From Plecoglossus altivelis (lineage: Eukaryota; Chordata; Actinopteri; Osmeriformes; Plecoglossidae): a stretch of 64,000 nucleotides of DNA. This document shows, piece by piece, positions 20,401 to 34,272 of the stretch. The stretch is taken from positions 10,952,743 to 11,016,742 of the forward strand of contig BROE01000018.1 of NCBI GenBank assembly GCA_036571765.1, written 5' to 3'. Within the stretch, counting starts at the first letter, position 1. Each line of letters starts with the position of its first letter. A program made the translations under genes and the position numbers. Under the pieces are notes generated by a model. The model saw only the letters and a program-made list of their open reading frames with translations. It was not told the origin of the DNA and did not search any database.

Positions 20401-23067
20401 TGGGTAAGCTCAGCTACATGGCTTAGTTGGCCCCATTCGCAGGATGTCGGTCAAAAGCCAGTTGATAACTAGAGATACTAGAGAATATGCTCTAACAGGA
20501 ATCGCAAACGTATTCAGTGCTTTCAACTCGCTCCCAGCCGCTGCTACGGCTCCATAGCTTTGTGTCTCCAACCTTTCCCCTGAAGAGCCAGCTTCCAGTA
20601 GCATTTTGCTCCAACCCCAAGTGGAACAAACCTTGTTTGAGGGCATTCGCCAACGAATTATTCGAAATCAGCCCACAGGAAGGTAGTTCTCCAGGAGCAG
20701 TGGGTGGGAGACCTCTGGCGTAGACAGTCACAACGCTCGTCTCTGCTCCCCTGCTGCAGGCTACAAGCCCTTCAAGTGCGTGAAGTGTCAGAAGGAGTTC
20801 CTGACGGGCTACCTACTGAAGAAACACATGGAGGTCCACCTCAGCGAGAGGCGGTACAAATGCGGCGAGTGCGGCAAGCTCTACAAGACCATCGGGCACG
20901 TGCGCGAGCACATGAGAGCCCATTCAGATGAGAGACCCTTCCACTGCAACAGCTGTGACAAAGGCTACAAGACCAAGGTTTGTAGACAGGCCTCGCCAGG
21001 AAACGTCGGATACTCCACGACCACACATTATTTACATTTAGACATTTAGCAGATCCTCTTATCCAGAGCAACTTGCAGTTAGAGGCAAGTCGGGGGAAGC
21101 GCCTTCCCCAAGGACACAACTTCATTTGGCACGGGAAGGAATCAAATTGGTAACCATCAGTGTACTAGCCCAACTCCCTCACCACTTAGTCATCTGACTC
21201 ACATTGATTAAAATATCAACGTGCAAGAGTCCTTCCTTTCCCATATTGATAAAATCACATTTCTTTAGACATTAAATATAGGGTTGATTTACAGTTGATT
21301 CATGCATTATAACCCCCCCCCCACACACACACACACACACTTACACACACTCACACATGCTTCTTCCTTCTTGCTCCCAGAATGCCTTGCAGGTACACCA
21401 GCGCACCCATGCTCAGGAAAAGCCTTATGTGTGCCAGTACTGCTTGCGGGGCTTCAGGGAGAAAGGCTCTCTGGTGCGTCACATCCGCCATCACACTGGA
21501 GAGAAGCCCTTCAAGTGCCACAAGTGCGGGCGGGGCTTTGCCGAACATGGGACGCTAAATCGCCACTTGCGTGCCAAAGGTCAGAGTCGTTAACAGCGAA
21601 ATGAACGAGAAGTAACCCAATTGGTCGACTACTGTCTACTGACGTCATTGATTGGCTAGCTTTGCCATTACATGACATTTGCATGATGTAGATCTGCAAT
21701 CCACGTCAGTGTTCTGGCAAACGACAGAAGTCATTAGTCTTGAGCAATTCGTCTGTATTTTCAAACTGTAAGTTTCAGTATTCTTTAAACCAGTTAATAA
21801 TAATAGTACTAACAATAATGACAATAATAATAATAATGATAATAAAATAATAATTCAATAGAGATCAATTCATCCTCAAAATATCAAATGTCACTTGTGT
21901 GTGTCTCAGGAGGCTGTTTTGTGGGTCAGAAAGATGGGTGTGCCGACCAGGCTGAGGTGACAGAGGACCAGGCGTCTGCAGACAGCGTTGCCACGGCAGC
22001 CATCATCTCAGAGGACCCTCATGCGGTCCTGGTGGAGTTCTCCTCCGTGGTGGCTGACACCCAGGAGTACATCATAGGGGTGAGAGACCAGTCCCCCCCA
22101 CACACACACACACACACACAAATACACTCTCAATCTTTATCTTACACACACACACAATCTCTCACGCACATGCACCAACACGTACACTCACTCTCACTTC
22201 CTCAGACTCTCTCAACCACACACATTTGGCTGAGTATGTAGTTCCCCCGCACACGCAGACAGACAGGTACCCGGGGCGGTCGTCCTGATTCTCTTGTCTG
22301 TCCTCCAGACCCCCACAGAGGAGGCGCTGCCGGGTGAAGAGGTAACCGTCATCCAAGACGGCCAGAATCAGGTCAGTTCTCTGCTCCTCTTCCCGCCCCT
22401 GGTCTCTGGAGGCAGAGAATACGCATGAACAGGCCCATGCTGGCCCCTGAAACCACTCCCCATTACCATAGCGAGGACACTCCGTCTCTGTTGTAACAGA
22501 TGTTGGGCAGAGCAGTTGAAGGATGTACACCAGAACTGCAAAATCCAATGATAAATTACGTTGTTGTTTGTTGGCTCTCCCTACCATCCCCGTCTCTCTC
22601 TCTTGCTTTCGCTCTCGCTCACTCTCACTCTTTTTTTGTCTCCTTCTCGTCCCCCTCTCTTTTCCATCGCTCCTTTTTCATCTCTCCCTTCCCCCCCCTC
22701 CTCCCCCCAGATGGGAAACCACATCATGAAGGTGGTCCAGCAGATCGTCAACCAATCGCGTGGCGGCAGAGGCGGCCACCACATCATCTTGCGCAACGTG
22801 ACCATGGACGAGGGCCCCTCCATCTCCGACAGTGGGGACACCATCACCATAGCGACGCCCGAGAGCTTGACTGAGCAAGTGTCCATGACCCTGGCATCGG
22901 CCATCAGCGACGGCACGCTATTGGCCGCGGGTGGGGCGCTGGAGACGCCGGAGGGCACGTTTACCATGGTAACCACGGCAGAGGAGCAGGAGGTGGAGGT
23001 GATGGAGCAGCAGGAGGAGTTTGTTATCACGTCTCCTGAGGTGGAGGTCCAGACTGTCATCGTATGA
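17418..23067 (+). CDS. e4f1: E4F transcription factor 1 (zinc-finger regulator / E3 ligase)
   Basis: E4F1 is a nuclear C2H2 zinc-finger factor with atypical ubiquitin E3 activity toward p53; it acts in cell-cycle and metabolic gene control. Fourteen exons: 17418-17511, 17957-18099, 18246-18327, 18432-18616, 18752-18872, 19150-19302, 19470-19630, 19800-20066, 20289-20403, 20760-20977, 21381-21579, 21910-22079, 22309-22371 and 22711-23067. They sum to 775 aa (human 784). An N-terminal finger-like CGRCQTEFSTLEAFIQHK is followed by fingers at about 158-236 (YVCDVCDKTFKT, FPCELCGNAFRTKGSLIRH, YRCSLCGLSFRESGALTRH). After an acidic linker rich in Glu come six more fingers (about 412-580), the last being C2HC (FKCHKCGRGFAEHGTLNRH..KGGC). 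The C-terminus carries GGHHIILRNVTMDE and TITIATPESLTEQVSMTLAS, typical of E4F1. The first ATG in frame (17418) is chosen as start. Confidence 0.96.
21031..21202 (-). mobile_element. tRNA-headed SINE fragment in e4f1 intron 10
   Basis: On the minus strand it starts with a tRNA-like head (GACTAAGTGGTGAGGGAGTT, then GGTTACCAATTTGATTCC). The body contains GTCCTTGGGGAAGGCGCTTCC and ends in GATCTGCTAAATGTCTAAATG. This is the common fish repeat whose other strand reads CATTTAGCAGA(C/T)..CTTATCCAGAGC. It lies between exons 10 and 11 of e4f1 and does not touch splice sites. Confidence 0.75.
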
Positions 23068-26000
23068 GGACGTGTTCAGAGGAAACGTCGTCTCTTTAGG
23101 ACTTGTGAGGCTGCGGTTTGCAAGGACTTAGCGGAACACGGAAGGACTTGAGGACATGAATGAAGATGCTGTGGAATACACATCATTCTGGGGAATTAAA
23201 TAATAGTGGATAAAATGAATACATTGTGTTTGTGCTGGCAGACATTTTGTGCTATGAGGACATGGTGTGCATACAGAAACTTCTAGTTAGAAGATGTCTA
23301 AGGACGTTTTGAATTGAAGGGAGGAAACGGACATGAAGTGTAACCTCTTTGTGTTCTGATCATTTGTTACGTTCAAAAGTTGAGTTCTTATTTGGAATGA
23401 ACACTTGTTTTTGCTGACTGTCAGCAGATTTTTTTTTACTGGAGCAGAGCAGTTTTCAAAGGTTCTTTATTGATAACTGCAACGTTTAGATATTTAATAG
23501 GCAGTTATTTATTAACATAATTTTTATTCGTTTTTCAATGGTTTGAGAGTTGGAGCAAAGTTGCTTTTGTAGTAGAAAGATATTCTCAACTCTTCCTGTC
23601 TGGATCGGAAACAGTGATGAGTCTGGTAATGACATTGGGTTTATTTAAGGTTCTTCTGCTCATGGAAGTATATGTCTACTCCTAGCCCAAGCTATGTACA
23701 TGTGTTCTGACTTCAATTCCAATGTGGTTATTTCCTTGAACTCTTTGATTTCCTGCCCTTATTTCATCCCAATGAATGAATGCAAGACTCTAGAAATGAA
23801 AGGACTTTGATGTCTTGACCCCAAAACAACCATACTACCTAAAGACCTACATCTGTCTTGACCATAGAAGAACCACTTCAATGCTCGTAGCAGTAGACAG
23901 CCTGCTGTCTGCGGTAACAGTCCTAACTGCGTGACTGGGCTCTGATGCCTATGTTGTGTGTTTATGTGGAACCAGTGTATTCCCTGGACGCACATGGGCT
24001 ATTCTGAGTTGGTCAATCCCATGTAGCTCGCAGCATGATAACTAGGCCAGGAAGTATGCAGACACACAGGCCAAACACAAGTGCTGTTGGATGCAAAGAA
24101 TAAAAGCGTATTTTCGAAACTACGAAGCCTTACCTGTTAGTCTTTTGAGTGGAATGAGAGTGAAAGGATGCGTGTCTGAAATATTGCAAATACGCTGCAG
24201 AGTAAATACGTGATTGTGATTGATTGGGTCGACTAGCTCGAAAATGGCTCTCAGTGGGATGGGTGAGCTGCACAGATGGAGCGGGGTTGGTTCATCCGTT
24301 TGGCAGAATAAGGCCAAGACACGCCTGCTGCTCACCTTGCCTATGGTTGGCTCCCCTTGTATCTGGTTCTTGCTCCATCTCTGCTGAGGCATGTTGGGGA
24401 CCGTGAAACCTGCGAAAGTATTTGATTGATGTTCAAATTCACAGTTAATCACGCTCGAGTTGATATCACACCCAAAAGACACCTCCACGTTGAATCGTCC
24501 TTGAGAGTTTGCGCGTGAAATTCCACGTGAAAGAAAAAAAATCAAACGCTTGCCTATCAAGCTATGCATTTGAACTTTTCTCCTCATCCTCTGACGGGAA
24601 TTGTCAATCAAAAATTGGTTTTAGATAAACGAGCCTCTAAATTCTGTAACGGAAGGGCTTTGTTTTTTAGTGGATACTGGTGACCTCAAGGTGGATCAGT
24701 TTGTGAATGAACATCGTCTGTCAGGGGGGACTTGTAGTCAGGCATCCACCGGGCTAAGTGGTTTTCACTTCAATCACAGCACAGCATGCTGTTTACCTCC
24801 TGACCTTGGCTCCTCTGAACATGATCTCAACTCATCCATGAAGCTTCACTGACAGTCGTTTAGAGACGCGTGGCGCAAGCTTAACACTGAAGCTCAAACT
24901 AACCTACGTTTTGCAATATTCTACTCATTATGCCAGCTGTTTAGCTCCCTTAGATATGTGTCATTCTGTACTTTGGAGGTTTACGATGTTTTGGCAGTGT
25001 GTTCTTCTGACTGTCACGTTGACAATGAAATATAGTCCACTCTAAGTCATGTTCCACAGGAAAACTATATCTCGATTCCATGGAAGTGAAGTCTACCCCT
25101 GAGGAGAAGAGGTGCCAGTGAAGAATGCAAACTTCATATATTAAAGGGAAATGATTTGTGGCTCTGTTATAAATCAAACCCTAGGCTCAACACCAAGGTG
25201 TACAATTTGAGCAGATCTATGCTACATAGTGGGTGTGCCAATCAGCTCATAATATGGAACCGTGGTGCGACCTATCATGTGCATTATACTGGACCACAGC
25301 CAATGGTTGCACACCTCTCATCTACTGTCAGTCTTGGCCACAGGGTCCAGGTTTTGGAATGGTAGGATCAGGTGGGCAGGCTGAAACTGTCTGGTGTCTG
25401 TTGCATCCTGCTGAGTTGCAGAACTTAGAGACTTGAGTTTGAGTCATCGCTGCTCATCTAGCAACACTCACATACTTATGACCTGTCTTGCACGAGATAC
25501 GTGCACATTTCCTCAATCTCGTCAAGCAGTCGTGATGTTCATTGTTTTTGCACTTTCAGCTTGGCCCCAGGGTATTTCTGAAACTGAGCATGTCTAACCT
25601 TGAGCATGTCTCCAGGCTGTGTAAGTGTGCCTGGTACCAGCATTGTTGGGTTCACGCAAACTCTCTAATCAGAGAGAGAGAGAGAGAGAGAGAACTGTCC
25701 CTCCCTGAGAACGACAGTTTCTGGGTCACTCCTCAGCCCTCTGAGAGGGCCTCATCCAAAAGAGAGAGAGAGGGTGTGTGAGAGAGAAAGAGAGGGGGCT
25801 GGAGGAAGAGAGAGAGAGAGGTATTTATAGAAAAATGGGGCTTCGCAGTACCTTTTCTCGCGAAAGAACCATTAAAAGACCAAGTGAGAGTGTCCTAGTT
25901 TTCTGCTCAGTGCTCTGCAATAGAGCTTGGGCTGAGAGGCTGGGGGGCGAACAAGCTTGCCCACAATGGAGCTCTTGACTTCCAGACCATGTCTCCTGTC

Positions 26001-26227
26001 TCCTGTCTCTCCTGGATCTCTGGTTCTCTGATCCAGGCAAGGAAAGGCGTCAGCCTCCTGTAACCGCTGATGTGATTATCAGAGTGAGCTTGCCCTGTTG
26101 GTGACGGTGGGGGGTTCATAGACGTGGTGACCGGTGGTACCTTCCAGCGGCTTTGACTCCCAGGACTGGGGTCGTGGGGCAGCGGCTGACAGGCTTTGAG
26201 TAAAAAGCGAACGCCACAGGGGTGAAG
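23068..26227. other. e4f1 3' UTR and grid2ip 5' flank
   Basis: No coding exon is recognised in these 3.2 kb. The e4f1 transcript plausibly ends after the AATAAA at 24099-24104. GA-rich runs (25671-25830) precede the grid2ip start. The grid2ip 5' UTR probably begins between 25.8 and 26.2 kb, but I see no decisive promoter element. Confidence 0.45.
24099..24104 (+). promoter_or_regulatory. Candidate e4f1 poly(A) signal
   Basis: Canonical AATAAA about 1.03 kb after the e4f1 stop codon on the coding strand. Confidence 0.4.
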
Positions 26228-29200
26228 ATGAGGCGCTTTCTGAGCAGGAAGGGACGCTTCTCGCTGCGACAGAGCAAGTCTGGAACCCGCAGTGCCTCCA
26301 AAGACTTCTGTGAGTCTTGTACGTTTCCTTTTTCTGACTCGTACCTGTTTCTTCTCCAGTGAGGTGCGAAAAGAACAAAGAGAGCCTAGTGCTCTGTGTT
26401 TACTCAGGCCGCTAGCGTTTGTAGTATTTCAGGCGCTGTGCTTAAGGATTGGACTAGTTGTAGTTCTTTGCGACAAGAAAGGTGTTTAACTAACTTTTAC
26501 TGACAGAATTCAGTATGTTCACTGCATAAGTGGTGGTGCAATTGATTCATTCACTCCAGACTAAATTGTCTTGGTATTCACTTGCATGTGCGTGTGTTAT
26601 GTACGTCACGTGCCAGTGAGAGAAATGTACCCCTTTCATTTTTTTTCTGACATCAAAGCTTTACCTGCTGTCATCACCGTTTTAACAAAGACTTTCAAAC
26701 CATTCTGATCTGCATGAGAAGAATCTGTCGATAATTATGGGCTGTCTGAATAAATCAGAGCATTACATGCATCTGGGGCTGCCAAAAATGGAGATGCAAA
26801 GTAGGGACAGGAAGGAAGGACCACCCCTCACCAGAGTGAGACAACTTCCTTTCCTGGTCTCTTTTTCTTCATAAGCAATGGACATTGTTCACTCAGCTTG
26901 AGGTTCATTGATTTTTAGATCCATTCCTAAAATGTAGAAGAAGACATTCCTACTGGGATGTCACTCTTCACTGCAGAACCAGAATGAGGCCAGTGACCAG
27001 GGGAGGGCCAATGGTTCACTACAGGACGACATGACAGACATGGAAGTGTTCCAAGTGTCCTATATAGACCTTACCTTCATTCTTCAGAACCATTGGCAAG
27101 AACAAGGGTTTAACGGAGTCCTTCACAGACTGTTTTGTCTTTCCATTATTTCTCTTCTTAGGTAGACTTAGGTAGACTATTTTAAACAAATCAGTTGCCC
27201 AACCTCTGACCTTTTATGACCCAAACTAATCGCCTGGTTTGTTAATTTAATAAAACTGGGATAATTGCGAATTACCATACAGTATACATACCAGTATTAC
27301 ATACCAGTATTTTACTGTGCAGTAAGTACAGTTAGTGTTTATAGGATAGGAATAGCAATTGGATCTTAAACTTAGTTATCCAGCACAACTCAACATGACC
27401 TCTTCCACCTTCCTTCTTCTTATTTGTTTCTCTACAACATTCTCCCCCCCCCTCCTTTTCCTTGCATCCTCCAAACTTCTCTTTTTCCTCTTCTCCCTAT
27501 CCTCCCCCTTCTTCTTCCCCTTCTCCTCCGCGGTCCCACGACCCAGACCTGACCCTGCCGGCCACCAATCAGAACTGGCCGGAGGAGTTTGGCTTCCGTC
27601 TGGGGGGTACGGGGCCCAGCTACATTCTGTCTGTGGTGGAGGGCAGTAGTGCCTACCTGGCAGGTCTGCAGCCAGGGGACCAGGTGGTGGATATTGAGGG
27701 CCAGGAAGTGTCCAACCTCAGCACCCAGGCCCTCATTGCCCTGGCTCAGACCCTCAAGACTGTACCCCCCAGCATCGGGGTTGTCTCCCGCATAGAACAG
27801 GTCAGGACCAGAGGGCTCACATCCAGGGGGAATGTGTCTGTATCTGCATTCACTGACGAGAAAATGATCCCTTGAACACAAAAATGTACATATCTCGTAC
27901 TCATATGAAACCGATGGTAAATCTGGCCAAGGGCATTATCACCTCTCTTTTCCCAGATTGACATTGCTCCGGGCCCAGACGGTCGTTTTGGCTTCACCAT
28001 TGTGGGAGACAGCCCCCTGATGGTTGAGGACTGTATGCCCAACTGTCCGGCAGGCCGCAGTGGCCTCAAAGCCGGCGACTTTGTGATGGAGGTCAACGGC
28101 ATCCCCGTCAAACAGCATGAGACCGCTGCCGCCATGATCAAGGCAGCCCAGGGGCGCCCGCTGCGTCTGGGCGTGCTCAGTATGAGCCGGCGGCCCAAGC
28201 GCCTCAGCAACAGCATGAGGGTGATGTCACAGAGCGGAGACAGCGTTCGGCAGGACCGCGCCCAGAAGGCCTTGGAGTTCAATAAGAAAGTGGGTGTTTC
28301 AGTGTGTGTGTGTGTGAGTGTTAGTTTTGTGTTTGTGTTTTAGTACACCTGCTTGCTTGTGTGTCTAAAGAAGTGTATTTGTGTGTGTGTTCCAGGTTGA
28401 GGAGGTCCTGGGGGAGGAGCCTGATGTGAAGGAGAAGCTGTTTGAGGTTCTGAAGCAGTACGCTGCTGAGAGGGATGTGGAGAGCCTGGCTGACGCCCTC
28501 CCTGATATACTGATCAATGAGGACCATCAGCAGCTGATTGACAGCGTCAGGTACCAATCAGCTACCTTAAACTTGGTGGATTCATTCAAACATACACAAA
28601 CACCCTTCTGAAGTATGGATTTCTTACAGCATCTTTCTGACTCACCTCCTGTCAGCCACTGAATCAAAGTGCTGCAAAAACAGTCTAGTCAGTGTTCAAA
28701 CAGACCACATTACCATTCACTCTCATCCACCGACGCCAAAACATAAATTGTAACTCAGAAGCAGACATAAATTTCATGGCTTATTTTATTTGACTTATAT
28801 GTCAAATTTTAGCTACATGTATCCTGTGCATAGTACATAGTGCATATTCGAAGACAGCCATCAAACAGCGTCACTGTTTTTGATTTAATCAGGAAAAAAC
28901 ATCAATACAGTATGTCAACATGAGCCAAGCCAGACAGACCCACTTTCTTAGATGGGAGGGGATATAAAGGTGTAGGATACGAATCTGGCAGCTCAAATTT
29001 GAACATTTTTTATATGTCTTGGTGAAGTCCAGAATGTTATGATCAATCTACAATAGCATTATCTTCCTTTCTCTGGGTCCAAGTTGAATTTGTGTTGATA
29101 TAAGAGGGTGGTGTTGATTTGTGTTGTGGTATGACTGGGATCAATTTGGCAGTACTGTGTGTGAATTACAAACAATCCCAAATCAATGTGTGAGAAGAAG

Positions 29201-29881
29201 TCATTCAATTCGCAGACCCACATTGTTTAGAACGGGGCCATTTAATTGAAACCAAAGGTCAATCAATCGTTTTTATTAAGTCTACCATGTTCATAATCTC
29301 ACCATATTGTGCACCACAGCAGCATTTTGCAATGATGAAAAGATGAAGATTAAAGATGAAAACATTGCCATTCTTTCGGTCCAATGGGTTTACACACAGT
29401 GAGGAACCAACAAGCTGCTCTAATTGCACTAGAATCAATATTTTAGGTTGAAAAGCTTGTCTCAGCGCGTTCGCCATTGTTGAAGGTGGAAACAGCCTCC
29501 ATTAAGAATAGATCTTGATGACTTTGATCGGAGAAGCGAGCTGTCGGATTTTGCTGCCCCTTTGAAGTCCTTGAAGCAGTGGATGTCAGCAAGCAGGGTT
29601 CATTTCTTCAGCAGGTACAGAGAGAAACCGTCAAAAGCCTCAGGGAATATCACATTTCTTTATCCTCAGCATTGATCGCACAACAAAAACCAAACACTTT
29701 TGCACACGCAGGCAATTTGGGATGATTGTGAATCACACAAACACGCACATTCATTGCCGTGCTTTTTTTCATACGCCTCTTACCCAGCTTTATGCTGCTA
29801 GTCACTTTTCTGTTGCTGGAAGGAGACACATACATGCACAGTTACTCTCACAGTTACTCTGATATCAGCTGCATCCCACAC

Positions 29882-29942
<61 letters not shown>

Positions 29943-31158
29943 GCGCGTGGAGGCGGACATAGACTTAGAAACGCACTTCCTTTCATATATTACATACACA
30001 TATGCACAAACGTTGATACCCACACATCCTTTGGACTGTCAACATCCTACAGGAAGGGATGTGGGACTGCCTCAGGTGAGTGTTGCTGCTTGATTATCTT
30101 GGAGTGTGGCTGAGTTTCATTTTTGCGAGGCTGTTTCCATCTTGGATGATCTATTGAACAGATTGTGCCAGATGGACCATTATCACACGAGAGATTTGAC
30201 CTTTTGTTCAACTTTTGATGACGTTGTTTCGCAACTGCTCAAGTTTGGAGTTTTAAGGAACTTCAGGACATACGATCTTTCGAGGAATTAGTTCACATTA
30301 CGAAGCGATCGATCTAGAATGGCTTTGGTTTATTATTGGTGGTCTGTGGGGAAAAATCGTTTAACAAGTCTGTCTCCCTGCTGTTTGAGACAAATTCTCT
30401 TTTCTTCAGATTGTCGGCACACCTCCATTTGAATTGTCCTTTCAAGATATTTTAGTCAGAAATGCATTGTTGTGTTCTGAGGTCCGTTCTTTGGCATGTT
30501 TTGAGAAGTAATGGGAGACAGAGAGCATTTCTGGATGTGAGAGCGAGAGAATGTTTCAACCTTTTAGAATCAGTCGTTGACGGCAGAATATGACCGTTCT
30601 GCTATTTCCCAAAATGTGTTGGTGACGCAGACTCTGCTGAACAGATGTTTGTTTCAGTCCTGATGATGTTGTGGCATTAGTATTAGCATCACTTAATGAT
30701 TGTGTCAGTCAGATATATAATTTTTTTTAATCAATATATAAGGCTGCATAAAATTGCATACCTTTTTTAACATATTGCTGGCACATGTGTTTGAGTGGTT
30801 TTGATGTATTGCTTTTAGAGGGTAATGAGGATCATCTTTTTTGTGTCACTGTGGGAGGAATCTTTATGAATGCAGAATCCCTTCCAGACAGTTTTGTCCC
30901 CTGCTGCTTGACGTATATCCTCTTGTTGTGATCTCTTTGACCTGTTCTGATGGAAATGAGCTAGATTTCACTGACAGATGTGATCCCAGTCACCCTGTCT
31001 GAAAGACAGTGTGAACAGGAGTATGTTTGACACCACCATCACGGCATCTATGCTTCTAATTCACCATGTCTGGTTTCTTGCTTTAGAATGTTGTTTTGCA
31101 GATACTTATGAGAGGAATGGCCTTTAGGGAGTTCTTCAAGTGCCTTTCTTTCTTTCGT

Positions 31159-31194
<36 letters not shown>

Positions 31195-34100
31195 TGAGTT
31201 AAGGTTTGAGTTGAGTTGAATACACAGACTTCTGCATGTACACACCCACACACTTTCACCAAGCCTCCAAACACTCCACACACTCTCTCGTCTGCACACC
31301 CAGGTGGAGGGTGTGTGTGTGTGTTTGTGTCCTGGCCAGTCTTGGGCCAGGTGAAGAGTCCGTGGCCTCCAGGCTCTGCTCCAAATGTGACCAGCCTGGC
31401 CATCTCTGTCCCCACAAATCTGCCCCCAACCCTCTCGAGGAGCCACTCTATTTTTATGAGGCCTACTTCTTTTAATAAATCCTCTCTTAGGTTTCTGACG
31501 CACTTGCCGGCGCAGCTTCTTAAACGACTCAAAAGATCGACGGATAGACCAGGGATTATTAGTAAAGCAGCTGGAACGTTTTGAAACGTACACGTTGAAG
31601 CATCACAATGGCGAACAGGAAGACACCTTGAGGCCAATGTCTGTAAATGGTACTGTTTTCTACTTAGGTGACTAAGAGGTGATCGTGTAAAGTAGACAAA
31701 AGAATTATGTTGTTTTTGTTTTGACAGACACAAAACCCGCGTCTTTCTCAGAGTTTCTTTTTTGAGCAAGGTATCCCCCTCACAGCCCATGCAGCTGTTT
31801 GTTTTTTTGGACTGCAGTTGACTCCACAACAAATGAGCGTGGTTGACAGTCACGCGTGATTCTTCGCTTCATATGACATAGATGTCTGTCTCCCTCTTCA
31901 TCCATCCCTCTCCCATGCACACATCACTAGATCTCGTTGTTCTGACCTGCCTCTGGGAGTCCGGAGGGATTGTTTCGTTATCTCCAGCACTCTTCTCCTT
32001 GCACCCCCCTCGCCACTTCCTCCCTTCACCCAACTCTCTTTTCCATCTTCGGCTAGAAGAAAAGCAGCGTAGAATCCATCCTCTCCGGCGTTCCCGATGA
32101 ATGGGTGATCGCGGGTCTCCCCAACGGTTACCGTGACCACCCCCTGGTGTGTCGGTGAACAAGGAAGAGGAGGAGGAGAGGAGGAGGAGAGGGGAAGAGA
32201 TGGAGCGCATCTCTCGAAGTCTTAGGCTGTTTTGATGGCATTGAGAGAGCAAGAGTCTTTTTCTCTCTCAGACGTCTCAACCGCTCTCCAGCCTGCAGGA
32301 ACGCATGGCTTGTGGAGATTTCGAATCTTCAATTGGACATCCTTTGTTCGTCTTTCCTTCCGTTCCGTTGTATTTATTTCACTGAGACTTAATGAGGACT
32401 ACGTTTGTTGCCGGCGTGCTGTTTGTATTGCGATGCTGAGCTGAGGCGCTTCCTGGAAGCCCTGAAGAGCCATGGGAAGAGATAGGAGCATCTCCCGGCA
32501 TTTTCGGTACGGTTCTCTTATCTTTGTTCTTAGATCATTTAAATGCTGAGTCGAGGTTTTAGATGGCATTTCCTGTGAGGAACGTTCTAAATGTGTAGGG
32601 ATGTCACACTGTTTGTGTGTGTGTGTGTGTCTGCGGTGTAGCAAGGTGTTGTTATTGGTGTGGATGCTGCCTTGTTAGCGTTGTAAGTGTTAGCTTTGCT
32701 GTTGGACAGCAGCAGCCCTTGAATTACTATGACTGTTTTCCTTACACAAAATGAAAGTTGAAACAGGACAAAAGCCTGAAGTTTAACAGTGTCCACATCA
32801 TTCAATTCATGTCCTTTCAACTCCGGGACACGGAACCACTGTCTTGTCAATCTACGCTGAAGTGGGTCTCAGATAATTGACGTCTTTCCTTAATAACTTT
32901 TCTCAACTTCCCGTTGTCATTCATCCGTCCGTGTGGAGTGTCCTTGATCTGGCCCCTCCTACCGCCCTAATTATAGACTCCTCGACCTGCTTCTAATTGA
33001 GGGCAGACTAAGGCCTACATGCACGCAGGCCTGTTTCAGATTTTCCGCTTGCTCCTCTTATTCCAGCTCCTTCAGTTCTTCTGATGGGATGCATGTTTAC
33101 GCTAAGAAAAGAATAGCTTGGATGCTGACTTGATGGTTGCATCTGTGATTTGTAATTATAAGTTGCACACAAAAGGGTAGCGCTTCCCTGGAGTCGGTGT
33201 CTGTTTTAGGCATAGTTTTGTCTTATTTTACTTCTGCTACTTCTTTCATTCCTGTCTCCTTCCCCCAAAGGAGGATTTCGTAGATCAATGTGGTTGTAGC
33301 TCAGTGCAGCACCACAAGTTTCCCATCCCTGATTTAGTCGGTACAGCCCTGTTTGTGTTTTGTCTATTCTTTGGTAAAGATACTGTGCCCTACATAGCCT
33401 TTTGACACAGATATTCATGGGCTACCTTGCAACTACCTGTCCCTGGCCTAAAAACAGTTTGTTCACCGCAATGCAAGCTTTTTTGTTTCCACCCTTTCTT
33501 CCACCTGTTCCCCTCTTCCTCTCTCTTTCCCCTTTTCCAACATCAGCCTCTCTCTAATCGCTCTTTCTCCCTCTCCTGTCTCTCTCCCTCGCCTCTCTTT
33601 CTGTCTGGATATAGAATACAGGCTGTGCTCTCATTTCATTCTGACTCCTGAGAGTTGACTGTAAAACTGGGGGGCGGTTGTACAAGGAAAACTATGATAC
33701 AGTGATGATCAGGAGCTTTAGCGCTTCCCTGTCCGGACAGATTACCTTCCGTGCTTCTGGTGTTGCTAACAGGCAGCTCCATGGCCGTCCTCTGGGTGGC
33801 ATCGCAGATCAGCCTGGCACCTCAGACTGACGCTTGCTTCCGGAAGGGTAAGGGATGATGACTCCCTCCCACCCCTCAATAACTATGGAACTATCAAACT
33901 ACCTTCAGTCAGACGTTCCACGTTGGAACTGTTTGACTGTGATCTCCACAGACTACTTTAGGATGCATTCCATCATACAAAAAACACGCCCCACATCTGG
34001 CGTTTAAACAACATTTGGTCGGATTTCACAGATGTTATTTTTGTGATTGAACAGCCCTCCAAAAAAAGGACAAACACTGCTTTGACTGTCTCCTTCTCTG

Positions 34101-34232
34101 GTGACTCATCAAGACAAGCCTTTTCATTCAACAACGCTGTGTGTATGTTTGTTTGTGCGTGCGCACGGGCTCTTAATATAGTCCATCTTGTTAAATGAAT
34201 GGATGCAAAGCGTGTGTAGGAGGTATGAAGCA

Positions 34233-34272
<40 letters not shown>

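Noticed and set aside
22581..23060. 159-codon minus-strand frame over the last e4f1 exon
   Set aside because: Shadow of the well-supported e4f1 coding frame on the other strand.
31048..31853. 181- and 256-codon minus-strand frames in grid2ip intron 4
   Set aside because: They run through the TTTC microsatellite (Lys/Glu/Arg runs) and show no recognisable domain or splice-consistent structure.
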